A stretch of DNA of 17,965 nt from Deltaproteobacteria bacterium. Lineage in GTDB: Bacteria; Myxococcota_A; Polyangia; HGW-17; SLPX01. Location of the stretch: positions 1 through 17,965 of the forward strand of contig JAABSF010000009.1 in NCBI GenBank assembly GCA_011390535.1. Direction: 5' to 3'. The notes beneath the pieces were generated by a model. It was not told the DNA's origin. It did not search any database and saw only the letters and a list, made by a program, of their open reading frames with translations. Below are positions 7,614-15,445 of the stretch, one piece after another. The position numbers were made by a program, and so were the translations under genes. Within the stretch, counting starts at the first letter, position 1. The number at the start of each line of letters is the position of its first letter.

Positions 7614-7636
7614 ACCGGAGAACATGGAGTATACCG

Positions 7637-8557
7637 ATGAAAATTAGACCGGTGAAGAGAACCATGAAAAAAATGATTTTTTGTTTAGCGGCAGTGATTT
7701 TTCTGTTGTTTTATCAGATGAGTTCTCAAGTGTTGGCGGTGTCACCGGGGGAAGAGGTGCAACCGAGAGATCCGGACACTTCTGCTCAGGGCGAGGTCCC
7801 TGGAACTGAAAAGGGAGAAGATCCAAAGCGCGCCAAGACCCAAAAACCAGAAAGCTCGGTGGAAAAAGAAGAGTCGGGCAAAAAGATAAGCGGGGGTGAA
7901 GATACGGACGGTGGGATAGAGAGACAATTTGATGAAGATGCTGAAATTAATGATTCTCCATCTCCGGTTGGTTCACCTGGTGTAACCCCTGAAGAGATGA
8001 CACCCACAGCCATAAAGCCCAGTTTGATGCACAAACATCAGGTTGGTCTTGAGATAGGTTTTGGGTGGGGTTATAGATTGATAAAACCTTATGGTGATAT
8101 CTGGTGTGGTGAACGGGATGGTGGTGACAATGAAGCTTTTTGCTCTGGGGCTTCACCTGCCTTTATGGAGATTGGGCTCTCTTTTGGTGTTTTGAGGTCA
8201 ATGGATTTAATAGTGGATTTCAGATATGGTCTTCAGAAAGATGACATTTCAGAGCGCAATCCATTGTCATTGATGGCCGGTATTCGGTTATGGTTGAATC
8301 CGGAAGATTCCTTCAAATGGGCTGTAGGATTTCAGCTGGTTATGGATTTTACCAAGCAAGACGGAGACAATCAGTCCCTCTACAACAAGCCTAAAAAAGA
8401 CAGTTATGATTTTGGAGGTCGCATCTATGGGCAGATACAGTATGATTTCTTTAGATATCTTGGTGTTTACGTAAAGCTTTCGGCTGTGGTGGGCGCCGTG
8501 CGGTGGATGAGAATGGAAATAGAAGGTTTGGGCGGAGTACAAGTCAGGTTTCCATAA
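7637..8557 (+). CDS. Outer-membrane beta-barrel-like protein with acidic N-terminal linker
   Basis: A 306-residue exported protein. Signal peptide: basic start, hydrophobic core (about 13-27) and likely cleavage after QVLA (34/35). Residues 35-130 are a low-complexity spacer rich in Glu, Lys, Pro, Ser and Gly. From about 135 onward alternating amphipathic strands (VGLEIGFGWGYRL, FMEIGLSFGVL, LIVDFRYGL, LSLMAGIRLWL, WAVGFQLVMDF, GGRIYGQIQYDF, LGVYVKLSAVVGAV) resemble a small 8-strand barrel, ending in VQVRFP as barrel proteins often do. Two cysteines (157 and 169) in one predicted loop could form a disulfide. GGAG at 7626-7629 supports the ATG at 7637; ATG 7664 would also keep the signal peptide. 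The lipoprotein gene follows 110 bases later on the same strand. No family or substrate is assigned. Confidence 0.75.
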   Translation: MKIRPVKRTMKKMIFCLAAVIFLLFYQMSSQVLAVSPGEEVQPRDPDTSAQGEVPGTEKGEDPKRAKTQKPESSVEKEESGKKISGGEDTDGGIERQFDEDAEINDSPSPVGSPGVTPEEMTPTAIKPSLMHKHQVGLEIGFGWGYRLIKPYGDIWCGERDGGDNEAFCSGASPAFMEIGLSFGVLRSMDLIVDFRYGLQKDDISERNPLSLMAGIRLWLNPEDSFKWAVGFQLVMDFTKQDGDNQSLYNKPKKDSYDFGGRIYGQIQYDFFRYLGVYVKLSAVVGAVRWMRMEIEGLGGVQVRFP

Positions 8558-8667
8558 CAGGCTCAGCACTGAGGGTAAAGGCGCTTATTGGCGTACCATT
8601 GACAGGTGACGGCGGTTGATGAACCATTAATATTAGAGTTTTGCATTAAAAAAGGAGCGCTGTCGGA

Positions 8668-10170
8668 ATGAACCAAGAAAACAGAAAAAATTTGATATGG
8701 AGAGAGCAACACAGCAGGAAAGACGCCAGAAGTAATAGAGGGTTGTTTTGTAGTAGGAATTTTATTTTGGGATATATCGCGTTTTCTGTTTTGGTTTGTT
8801 TTGTTGGTTGTAAGGGTGCAGATATACAGTTTTCCACTGACAAGACAAGCATCTCCGCTGGTGGGTGCGATAAAGCATTGATTACAGCGGTGGTAGAGAT
8901 AGACGGCAGGCCCAGATCCGGCAAGACAGTCAATTTTGAGACCACAGCGGGGTCTTTTTCAGCTACCGAAGAATTGACTTCTACTGTAGGGACCACCGAC
9001 AGCGAAGGAAAGGCCACGGTGGAGTTGTTTGCCACTGAGGCAGTGGGAACAGCCACCATTACAGCGGATTTTTATGACGGAACATATGATGCTGAAAAAA
9101 GCATCACCGTAAAATTCGTTCCCCCTACAGGAAGATTTTTGCCTGTTAGTGATTCTATCTCGTTGGTGTGTGAGACGGATAATATCGGCGCACTTAGGCC
9201 GGGTAACCCGGACGTTCGGGTGCCTTGCCATTTTTCTGCTCAGACCACGACAGGCTGTGTTCTCCCAATTTCTGCATTCATAGGGGTGGAGAATATTCTG
9301 CATTTAAGAGCAGAAGCCGGGACATTGGAGGTGGGCCGGGATGATTGGTCTGGAGAGACGGTTCTGTTTCACTCCACTAAAGGTGGAGAGACTTCGCCTA
9401 TGGACGTGGACCCGGTGGAAGGCGAACCCTCAAGGAGTGGTCCTCTGGGCGAAACATTCAATCCAAGGGATGGAGCGGTAACTTTAATGGTGGCGGTGCG
9501 TGCCAGGGAGGCGTTCACTGATTTGAACGGGAATGGAGAGCATGATTCAGGAGAGCCATTTGATGACATTGGGGAACCATTTTTGGATGTAGATGATGAC
9601 GGTGTTTTTACTTTGGGGACGGACCCTTGGTACTTTGACACAAATGGTGACGGGGAATATACGGGAGCCAACGGGACATATGATGCCACGACAATGGCTT
9701 TCGGCTCATTTAAGATGATATGGAGCGGAAAGCTGCATGAACATAGCGATACCTCGAGATATGAGCTGAGCGGGAGTGAAGACATACCAAACGGTGGATC
9801 TTTGACTGTGTCGGTTTTTGTGCTGGATGCTTTCATGAATCCGGTGGCCGCATTCGCAGATAACTCGGATCGCATTTATTTCGATGTTTCAGGTTATGTA
9901 AATGTTAACCCCTCCTACGGAGAACGGCCCATGACGAATGTTACGGCCATGGCCTTTGACCATAAGGGAAGGTATCTCATGTATAACAATCAAGACGCCG
10001 TCTACAGAATTACTTTGTCGGATGATGACACAAGCTGGACCTATGATCCTCCGGTTGACTGGAACATGGTTGTCACGGTTTACGCGTCGCCTGGAAAAGA
10101 TGGAGACGACTACTTTTTAAACCAAGATGAAATGTCTTTCCAAAATGCACTCCAGGGAACGAGCAAATAA
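8668..10170 (+). CDS. Lipoprotein with Big-1-like Ig domain and calcium-type loops
   Basis: A 500-residue surface or periplasmic protein. A long basic N-region precedes a hydrophobic segment (about 32-47) and lipobox CFVGC, with Cys48 as the probable lipid site. Residues about 52-135 resemble a Big-1/invasin-type Ig domain (SISAGGCDKALITAVV, then TTDSEGKATVELFA, then GTATITADF). Around 285-335 lie three Asp-rich loops of EF-hand/dockerin type: DLNGNGEHD at 285, DVDDDG at 307 and DTNGDGEYTG at 324; these probably bind calcium outside the cell. The remaining C-terminal part is beta-rich with no family I recognise. GGAG at 8654-8657 lies ten bases before the ATG. The function could be adhesion or matrix binding, which is inference. 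Confidence 0.78.
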   Translation: MNQENRKNLIWREQHSRKDARSNRGLFCSRNFILGYIAFSVLVCFVGCKGADIQFSTDKTSISAGGCDKALITAVVEIDGRPRSGKTVNFETTAGSFSATEELTSTVGTTDSEGKATVELFATEAVGTATITADFYDGTYDAEKSITVKFVPPTGRFLPVSDSISLVCETDNIGALRPGNPDVRVPCHFSAQTTTGCVLPISAFIGVENILHLRAEAGTLEVGRDDWSGETVLFHSTKGGETSPMDVDPVEGEPSRSGPLGETFNPRDGAVTLMVAVRAREAFTDLNGNGEHDSGEPFDDIGEPFLDVDDDGVFTLGTDPWYFDTNGDGEYTGANGTYDATTMAFGSFKMIWSGKLHEHSDTSRYELSGSEDIPNGGSLTVSVFVLDAFMNPVAAFADNSDRIYFDVSGYVNVNPSYGERPMTNVTAMAFDHKGRYLMYNNQDAVYRITLSDDDTSWTYDPPVDWNMVVTVYASPGKDGDDYFLNQDEMSFQNALQGTSK

Positions 10171-10281
10171 ACCTTGGAGCAACGGATCTTCGAGTAGCTT
10201 CAAATAAAAATCAAAGCCAACAAGGCAAAGGCACCCTCCGGCTAACCCAGAGGGTTCAATACAGACAAGGCGGAGTACAGG

Positions 10282-11235
10282 ATGGTAGAAGGATGGAAAA
10301 TTCTTATAACCGGAGGCGCCGGTTTCATAGGCTCTCATTTGGTGGAACGTCTTGCCGGTCCCAACCAGGTGATTGTTTTCGATAATATGCACCGTGACGC
10401 AATATCCAAAACAAAGCTGGCGAATAAAGAGGAGGTTAAGCTAATTAAAGGGGATGTTTTGGATGAAGAAGCTGTAGACAAAGCCATGGAGGGATGTGAC
10501 GCGGTTGTCCATTTGGCATCTATAGCTGGGGTTGACACTGTTATAAAGGCGCCGGTTCGTACCATGCAAGTCGGTTTGGCCGGGACGATGAATGTTTTAA
10601 CTTCCGCTGCAAAAAAACCAAAAATAAAGCGGTTTATAGATTTCTCTACATCAGAGGTTTTCGGCCGTTATGCATACAAGGTTACTGAAGGAGATATAAC
10701 GCAGTTAGGAGTTGTGGGCGAGGCCCGGTGGACATATGCCGTGGCCAAATTGGCTACAGAGCATTTCGCTATGTGTTATTATAAAGAACAAGGGCTTCCG
10801 GCGATCTCCATCAGGCCTTTCAATATTTACGGGCCCAGACAAGTCGGAGAGGGAGCGGTTCACAATTTTATTGTACGGGCGCTGGCTGGAGAACCCTTAA
10901 AGATACATAACGAAGGCGGCCAAATCAGGGCGTGGTGCTATGTGGACGATATAGTAGAAGCTCTGCTTTTGTGTCTCACTAATGAGCACGCGGTGGGTCA
11001 TGTTTTCAATATTGGTAACGCTCGCAGTGTAGTAACAATTCACATGCTGGCCCGGGAAATAATAAGGTTATCGAAGAGCAGCTCAAGATTGGATTTTGTA
11101 CAGTGGGACAATCCTGATGTAGAGCTTAGAATACCATCGGTAGCAAAAGCAAAAGAGATTTTAGGGTTTGAGGCAAGGTATGAGTTGGAAGAGGGGTTGT
11201 CCAGAACCATTGATTGGTACAGGAAAAATCAATGA
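10282..11235 (+). CDS. NAD-dependent epimerase/dehydratase (extended SDR, sugar-nucleotide type)
   Basis: A 317-residue extended short-chain dehydrogenase/reductase, the usual length for GalE, RmlB or UXS relatives. It has the NAD-binding GGAGFIG (11-17), a catalytic STSEVFG segment (122-128) and the YxxxK pair Tyr152/Lys156 in TYAVAK. IRPFNIYGPRQ and the WCYVDDIVEA segment are typical of nucleotide-sugar enzymes. RWTYAVAK preceded by SEVFG resembles the ArnA/UXS branch more than classical GalE, but the substrate cannot be fixed. GGAG at 10272-10275 lies six bases before the ATG. The stop overlaps the start of the ABC ATPase gene (ATGA), indicating translational coupling. It probably supplies an activated sugar for a surface glycan. 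Confidence 0.9.
   Translation: MVEGWKILITGGAGFIGSHLVERLAGPNQVIVFDNMHRDAISKTKLANKEEVKLIKGDVLDEEAVDKAMEGCDAVVHLASIAGVDTVIKAPVRTMQVGLAGTMNVLTSAAKKPKIKRFIDFSTSEVFGRYAYKVTEGDITQLGVVGEARWTYAVAKLATEHFAMCYYKEQGLPAISIRPFNIYGPRQVGEGAVHNFIVRALAGEPLKIHNEGGQIRAWCYVDDIVEALLLCLTNEHAVGHVFNIGNARSVVTIHMLAREIIRLSKSSSRLDFVQWDNPDVELRIPSVAKAKEILGFEARYELEEGLSRTIDWYRKNQ
11221..11224 (+). promoter_or_regulatory. Ribosome binding site deciding the ABC ATPase start
   Basis: AGGA seven bases before ATG 11232, inside the last codons of the epimerase gene. It favours the ATGA overlap over the upstream in-frame TTG at 11214. Confidence 0.6.
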
Positions 11236-12314
11236 TCAGTGTTACTCCTGCACAAAAATCGGAGAAAGAGGGTTCGGAAAACATAATAAACGTCAATAAC
11301 TTACACAAAACTTTTGTTACAGGGTTTCTCCCTTATGGGAGGGTTTCACGGGTATTGTGGAAGACATGGCCTAGAGGGGCGAAGGTTTTGTCGAATAGGG
11401 TCGAGGCGGTTAAGGGGCTCTCTTTTTCTGTTCGGAGAGGAGAGATTTTCGGGCTTTTAGGGCCTAACGGAGCGGGGAAAACCACAACATTGAAAATAAT
11501 GATGGGGCTGATTTTTCAAGACAAGGGGGAAATACAGCTTTTTGGACATAAACCAGGATCATTGCAGGCAAAGAAAAGAACAGGGTTTTTACCGGAAAAT
11601 CCTTATTTTTATGATTATTTGCGGGCTGAAGAGTTCCTCTCTCTTGTGGCCGCCTTAACGGGGATACCCAGAAGAGAAAGAAAAAAACGCATCCATGAAA
11701 TGCTGAAAAGAGTTGGGTTGGAGGAAGCGGTTGATCGTCCTTTGCGCAAATATTCCAAAGGCATGTTACAGAGAATAGGATTGGCGCAGGCGCTTTTATG
11801 CGATCCTCTGTTGGTAGTTTTGGATGAACCTCTTTCGGGGTTGGATCCGGTTGGCAGAAAAGAGATCAGAGATATTATCAGAGGGCTGAAAAAAGAGGGA
11901 AAAACAGTGCTTTTCAGCTCTCATATCTTGAGTGATGTGGAGATGCTGTGTGATCGGGTGGCTATCATGTCTAAAGGGAGCTTAAGGCACATAGGTTCCC
12001 TGGACGAGCTGTTAAAAGATGACAGCGGGACAATGGAGATGGTGCTGAATGGGAAGAAAGAAGTTTTAGATGAGCTTTTGGAAAAATGGGAGGGGAGTGG
12101 TGAAAGAATAGGTGAGAAAGCAAGATTTATTACTGAGTCAGCCGAGGAAAAAGATCGGCTTTTGAAAAAAGCTCTTGAAAAAGGGCTCTCCTTGGAATCC
12201 CTTGCGCCGAGAAGATCCAGCTTGGAAGAGATCTTCATGTCAAAAACCGGCACAATCGATGAAAAGCGAAGTGGTGAAAGTCAAAGCAAAAAAAAGGATG
12301 AAAAAGAGGAATAA
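11232..12314 (+). CDS. ABC transporter ATP-binding protein (ABC-2/DrrA type)
   Basis: A 360-residue nucleotide-binding subunit of an ABC-2 exporter. Walker A GPNGAGKTT is at 77-85. The Q-loop region reads GFLPENPYFYDYL, with Glu as in DrrA relatives. The signature is KYSKGMLQR (173-181) in place of LSGGQ, followed by Walker B LLVVLDEP (193-200), D-loop SGLDP and switch His in SSHIL (229-233). Between the first strand (IINVNNLHKTF) and VEAVKGLSF there is an extra stretch of about 28 mostly basic and aromatic residues (GFLPYG to LSNR). The C-terminal 100 residues are charged and end in a Lys/Glu/Ser-rich tail. It starts at 11232, overlapping the epimerase stop, and is followed after 54 bases by the permease gene. 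Confidence 0.92.
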   Translation: MISVTPAQKSEKEGSENIINVNNLHKTFVTGFLPYGRVSRVLWKTWPRGAKVLSNRVEAVKGLSFSVRRGEIFGLLGPNGAGKTTTLKIMMGLIFQDKGEIQLFGHKPGSLQAKKRTGFLPENPYFYDYLRAEEFLSLVAALTGIPRRERKKRIHEMLKRVGLEEAVDRPLRKYSKGMLQRIGLAQALLCDPLLVVLDEPLSGLDPVGRKEIRDIIRGLKKEGKTVLFSSHILSDVEMLCDRVAIMSKGSLRHIGSLDELLKDDSGTMEMVLNGKKEVLDELLEKWEGSGERIGEKARFITESAEEKDRLLKKALEKGLSLESLAPRRSSLEEIFMSKTGTIDEKRSGESQSKKKDEKEE

Positions 12315-12368
12315 CAAGACAGGTAAACAGATAGTCGATGAGGCGTGTGATAAGGGAGCGCTCCGGTT

Positions 12369-13157
12369 ATGAGAAAAATATCGGCCATAGCGGTAAACAC
12401 CTTTAGAGAGGCTATAAGAAATAAGATATTATATGCACTGTTGTTTTTTGCCGTGGCATTGATAATGGCGTCTATTGTTGTAGCCAGGCTTTCTTTGCAT
12501 GAAGAGATTAGAGTGATTGAGGATTTGGGGTTGGCGGCGACGAGTCTTTTTTCTGTATTGATAGCCGTGTTTGTAGGCGTAAATCTGGTATACAAAGAGC
12601 TGGAGAGAAAGACGGTTTTTTTCATAATCCCCAAACCCATTTATCGCTGGGAGTTTCTTTGGGGAAAGCTCATCGGCACTTCTTTAACCTTGGCTGTTCT
12701 TGTGGGGTTCATGGCGCTTGTTTTCTTTGGGGTGTTGATGATCATGGGTGGAGCCGTGAGGGTGGTGCTGTTGAAAGCCATTTGGCTCTATTATGTAGAG
12801 GTTTTAGTTATTTCGACGGTGGCATTGTTTTTTTCGTCCTTTTCCAGCCCGTTTCTCTCGGGTTTGTTTACGATTCTGGTATTTGTGGTAGGGAGGCTGA
12901 CTCCCGACATAGAGATGTTTATTCCTCGGATGGGGGATGAATGGTTGAAAACATTTACTCAGGCCGTGATGTATTGTATTCCGGATCTCAATTTGTTCAA
13001 TGTAAGTGGTGCTCTTGTGGCCGGAGAGTGGGTATCCATACACGGAGAGTTTGTAACTTGGCTTTACGTGGGCAAGGCAACGGCTTATGGTTTAATCTAT
13101 GGAGGCATAGTCATGTTCTTGGCTATGGTTGTTTTTAGACGAAGGGATTTTGTTTAA
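12369..13157 (+). CDS. ABC-2 type transporter permease
   Basis: A 262-residue integral membrane protein with about six hydrophobic segments (near 22-42, 53-75, 100-130, 140-155, 155-175 and 238-256) and the ABC-2 type start RKISAIAVNTFREAIRNKILYALL, given here in two parts: RKISAIAVNTFRE and AIRNKILYALL. YKELERKTVFFIIPKPIYRW after the second helix is typical of ABC-2/NosY permeases (coupling region). It is the membrane partner of the ATPase gene just upstream; two copies of each would form the exporter. The start ATG 12369 has GGAG at 12355-12358. That ribosome site lies in a 10-bp palindrome (12355-12364). The substrate is unknown; the upstream epimerase suggests a sugar-containing one, which is inference. 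Confidence 0.9.
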   Translation: MRKISAIAVNTFREAIRNKILYALLFFAVALIMASIVVARLSLHEEIRVIEDLGLAATSLFSVLIAVFVGVNLVYKELERKTVFFIIPKPIYRWEFLWGKLIGTSLTLAVLVGFMALVFFGVLMIMGGAVRVVLLKAIWLYYVEVLVISTVALFFSSFSSPFLSGLFTILVFVVGRLTPDIEMFIPRMGDEWLKTFTQAVMYCIPDLNLFNVSGALVAGEWVSIHGEFVTWLYVGKATAYGLIYGGIVMFLAMVVFRRRDFV

Positions 13158-13292
13158 GAAAGTCTCTGGGGTTATGGTGTGAATTACCTGATAATCTGTT
13201 TTTATGAATTGCTTAAAATAAGTAAGGAAATAAACAAGAAATAAAAAGGCAACCAAGCAACAGGCTAACAAAGCGATGAAAAAGGAAGGCAG

Positions 13293-14042
13293 TTGAAAAG
13301 AAAGATAATTGTAGGCGCGTTGGTGGTAGTGTGTTTTTTGGTCTTGATTTCCGTGCGCGTAGTTACCTCATCCAGGACGGAGAGCCTCAGAGGTGACAAA
13401 GCGCTGAAGCGCGGAAAAACAAAGGTGGCCATGAAGCACTACAGAAGATCCGCCAGGTGGTACGCGCCTGGAAATCCATATGTATTGAAATCTTATCGAG
13501 CGCTGTGGCACATTGGAAGAGAGGCTGAGCGGCAAGGAGATCAGAAGACCGCCTTAGAAGCCTACCGTTCCATTAGAGGCGCTATTTTGGGTTGTCGCAG
13601 TTTTTATACACCCCATGCTAAATGGTTACCTCGTGTAAATCGGCATATCGCACAGTTGATGGCTGCGCAACAGGTGAAAAAAGGAGTTTCGAAAGAGCTG
13701 GTGGAATACCACCCTGCTTTTGGCGGTGGAGAAAAGAAAAAAGCACTTAAAAATGCAAAAACCGAAAAAGACAATGCCTCTAAAAAGTGGATATCTCCCC
13801 GGGAAGGCAGAAAAAAGCTGGAAGCGTGGCATCTAGAGCAGCTCATGAAGACCAATGCGCCATCAGTGGGGTGGTCTTTGTTGGCGATTTTGGGCCTTAT
13901 TTTGTGGATCGGTGGTGGGTTTGCTTTTGCCTATAAAGCGATCACGCCCGAAGACAAGCTTCATTCAAGACGAGCCGTTTATTATGGAGCGGTTATAGTC
14001 TTAGGGTTGGTCGTTTGGATGTTGGGGCTATATCTCGCATGA
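13293..14042 (+). CDS. Membrane protein with TPR-like periplasmic region
   Basis: A 249-residue protein not assigned to a family. It starts with KRK and one hydrophobic helix (about 4-24). Residues about 32-125 are helical with a TPR-like pattern (GDKALKRGKTKVAMKHYRRS, AERQGDQKTALEAYRSIRGA). A Lys-rich stretch follows, then two more hydrophobic helices at about 191-213 and 227-248, the last ending at the stop. With three helices the TPR-like part and the C-terminus lie on one and the same side, probably the periplasm. Start TTG 13293 has GGAAGG at 13284-13289; no better start is available. A six-codon mini-ORF (13276-13296) ends over this start. The gene lies 135 bases after the permease gene and 28 before the small lipoprotein gene, and may be an accessory part of the exporter. 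Confidence 0.75.
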   Translation: MKRKIIVGALVVVCFLVLISVRVVTSSRTESLRGDKALKRGKTKVAMKHYRRSARWYAPGNPYVLKSYRALWHIGREAERQGDQKTALEAYRSIRGAILGCRSFYTPHAKWLPRVNRHIAQLMAAQQVKKGVSKELVEYHPAFGGGEKKKALKNAKTEKDNASKKWISPREGRKKLEAWHLEQLMKTNAPSVGWSLLAILGLILWIGGGFAFAYKAITPEDKLHSRRAVYYGAVIVLGLVVWMLGLYLA

Positions 14043-14070
14043 TGGCCTGAAGAGAAGAAGAACAAACGTA

Positions 14071-14580
14071 GTGGATATATTTTCAATGATGACGTGCAAA
14101 CCGATTTTTAAGTCAGCCCTAAGGGAAGGGGCCACTTGTGGTTCTTTTTTTGTGGGTGTTGTTGCCATGATTTTGCCAGCACTTTTTTTGTTTGGGTGCG
14201 CATCTGAAAAAGGGCACTCACCCATCGCGAGGCTCAGCATTGAGCCCCGATATGTCCCGGTTAACGAAGAGACTCTGGTTACTTTGGATGGTCGGAGATC
14301 TTGTGATGAGGTGGATCATCCGGAAGGGTGTGACAAATCAGGCGATGGATCAGGGCCGGAAGAGACTTGTCCTTACGGCGTGACTTTTCAGTGGGAGCTG
14401 GATCAACCTGTGCAAATTGTGGAAGGCGGGTTAAACGAGCCCTTGATGAGGGTCAAAGTAACTACAGATAAGCCCATCAAAGTAATTTTAAAGGTTAAAG
14501 ATTGTGATGGTGAAATCGCTGAAGTCAGAGGTGAGATCGGCATTATTTTGCCGTGGCCCGATGCTGCCACTGAAGAGTAA
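14071..14580 (+). CDS. Small lipoprotein with a PKD-like beta domain
   Basis: A 169-residue exported protein. The hydrophobic segment (about 25-41) ends in lipobox LFGC with Cys43 as the likely lipid site. The mature part (PIARLSIEPRYVPVNEETLV, then LDGRRSCDEVD, then FQWELD) resembles a PKD-type Ig fold: an opening proline-rich strand, a 'dG..S' turn and a strand with Trp. Four further cysteines (in RRSCDEV, PEGCDKS, EETCPYG and VKDCDGE) could make two disulfides. The start is uncertain: GTG 14071 has only a weak AAGAAG upstream, and ATG 14086 or 14089 are equally possible. Last gene of the plus-strand run that begins with the epimerase. Confidence 0.7.
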   Translation: MDIFSMMTCKPIFKSALREGATCGSFFVGVVAMILPALFLFGCASEKGHSPIARLSIEPRYVPVNEETLVTLDGRRSCDEVDHPEGCDKSGDGSGPEETCPYGVTFQWELDQPVQIVEGGLNEPLMRVKVTTDKPIKVILKVKDCDGEIAEVRGEIGIILPWPDAATEE

Positions 14581-14768
14581 AAAAGATCAGCAGCAGTGGA
14601 CGGAATTAATGTGGAGCCAAAAGGAACAAAGAGAGAGGATCGATAACGGATTTTCCAAAATTCACACTTTCATGCCCGCCATAGTAATGACAGCCGTTAT
14701 TATGGACAAACCAATAGTTCTTTAGTTTGTCATCACCGGAGTTGCCCGACAAGATCCTTCAGTTTATC

Positions 14769-15402
14769 CTAAGGGCGCAAACATGTGATGACATCCAGAT
14801 TCAAAGGTAAGTGGGGGGGTGTCTTGTCTTTGGAGAGTTGGTACCCCATGGCGTGAATGTTTTTCAAACATCCAAAAATAAAATCTAAAGGTCCTACTCT
14901 GAATTTTTTAATCCGGGGTAATGTGCATTCTCCAAGATAGTTGGAGAGGGCTGTACACGAGTATTTGTGAATGAGCATCTGAGCCTGCACTGGGGATTGT
15001 TTGTAGAGTTTGTAAAGTTTGGCTGTGATTTCGTTGAAGTTCTCGCTGTCGAAAAGAAACTTATAAATATAGGAACCATAGTCAAGAATGCGCTCAGCAA
15101 TATCATGAGAAGATGTATTCCTGTCTTTGTATGAGGCGATGGATTGTTTTAGCCTTTGTCCTTACAACTGCAGAACACGAGCTCCTCAGCGGCTCTGCGA
15201 ACATGTTTTGCCGGATCTCAATGAGATCCTGTTTAACTTTTATGGTTTTATAGCAAGAAGAAAAAATAATTTTATCAAGCATAACCTGTTGGTCTTTACA
15301 CCAACAAAGTTTTTTGAGGCAAGGCAAACCAGTTGTTTGAGTTTCGTTGCAAAAAATGTCATATTCATAGATCCAAGAAGATGGGTTATAAAGCGCATTC
15401 AT
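14769..15402 (-). pseudogene. Frameshifted remnant of a cysteine-containing protein gene
   Basis: Two overlapping minus-strand frames look like halves of one protein. The first starts at ATG 15402 and reads protein-like (CLKKLCWCKDQQVMLDKIIF, then TIKVKQDLIEIRQNMFAEPL), ending at 15103. The second is open from 15161 to its stop at 14769 (SYKDRNTSSHDIAERILDYG, then FNEITAKLYKLYKQ, then LGECTLPRIKKFRVGPLDF). A change of one base in the A-run at 15150-15147 (minus) would join them into about 210 residues. An in-frame TGA at 15405-15403 lies just before the ATG, and the frame upstream of it (to ATG 15447) encodes a hydrophobic signal-like stretch (PLFFMLCIPPYALGTAYQ). No ribosome site is clear. 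I do not recognise the family. It could also be two chance frames or a sequencing error. The bases 14581-14768 beyond it hold nothing recognisable. Confidence 0.42.
15287..15315 (+). terminator. Terminator-like hairpin on the plus strand
   Basis: TGTTGGT (15287-15293) and ACCAACA (15300-15306) form a perfect 7-bp stem with a 6-base loop, followed after three bases by six T (15310-15315). It would stop plus-strand transcripts between the small lipoprotein gene and the large gene at 15493. It lies inside the broken minus-strand gene and could be chance. Confidence 0.3.
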
Positions 15403-15445
15403 TCATTGGTATGCTGTGCCCAGAGCATAGGGAGGTATACAGAGC

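Larger units (their letters stand above)
7323..7636. other. Divergent intergenic region (314 bases) with control signals
   Basis: No coding-like frame of its own. It separates the minus-strand TPR lipoprotein gene from the plus-strand barrel gene and must hold both promoters. For the plus gene a candidate is given at 7512-7541, with a structured leader at 7554-7613. For the minus gene only a poorly spaced TTGTAG (7421-7416) and TAAAAT (7396-7391), 19 bases apart, could be seen. No known riboswitch class was recognised. Confidence 0.55.

Noticed and set aside
7542..7636. c-di-GMP (GEMM) riboswitch before the barrel gene, suggested by GTTACCGGAG and the nearby PilZ gene
   Set aside because: The conserved GEMM core and its tetraloop-receptor elements are not present; only a short chance resemblance.
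9369..9875. Minus-strand open frame of 168 codons
   Set aside because: Antisense to the Asp/Gly-rich calcium-type region of the lipoprotein; its Ser/Pro-rich translation is the expected shadow.
10233..10255. ACCCTC/GAGGGT hairpin before the epimerase gene as a terminator
   Set aside because: Six-base stem with an 11-base loop and no T-run; not enough for a terminator call.
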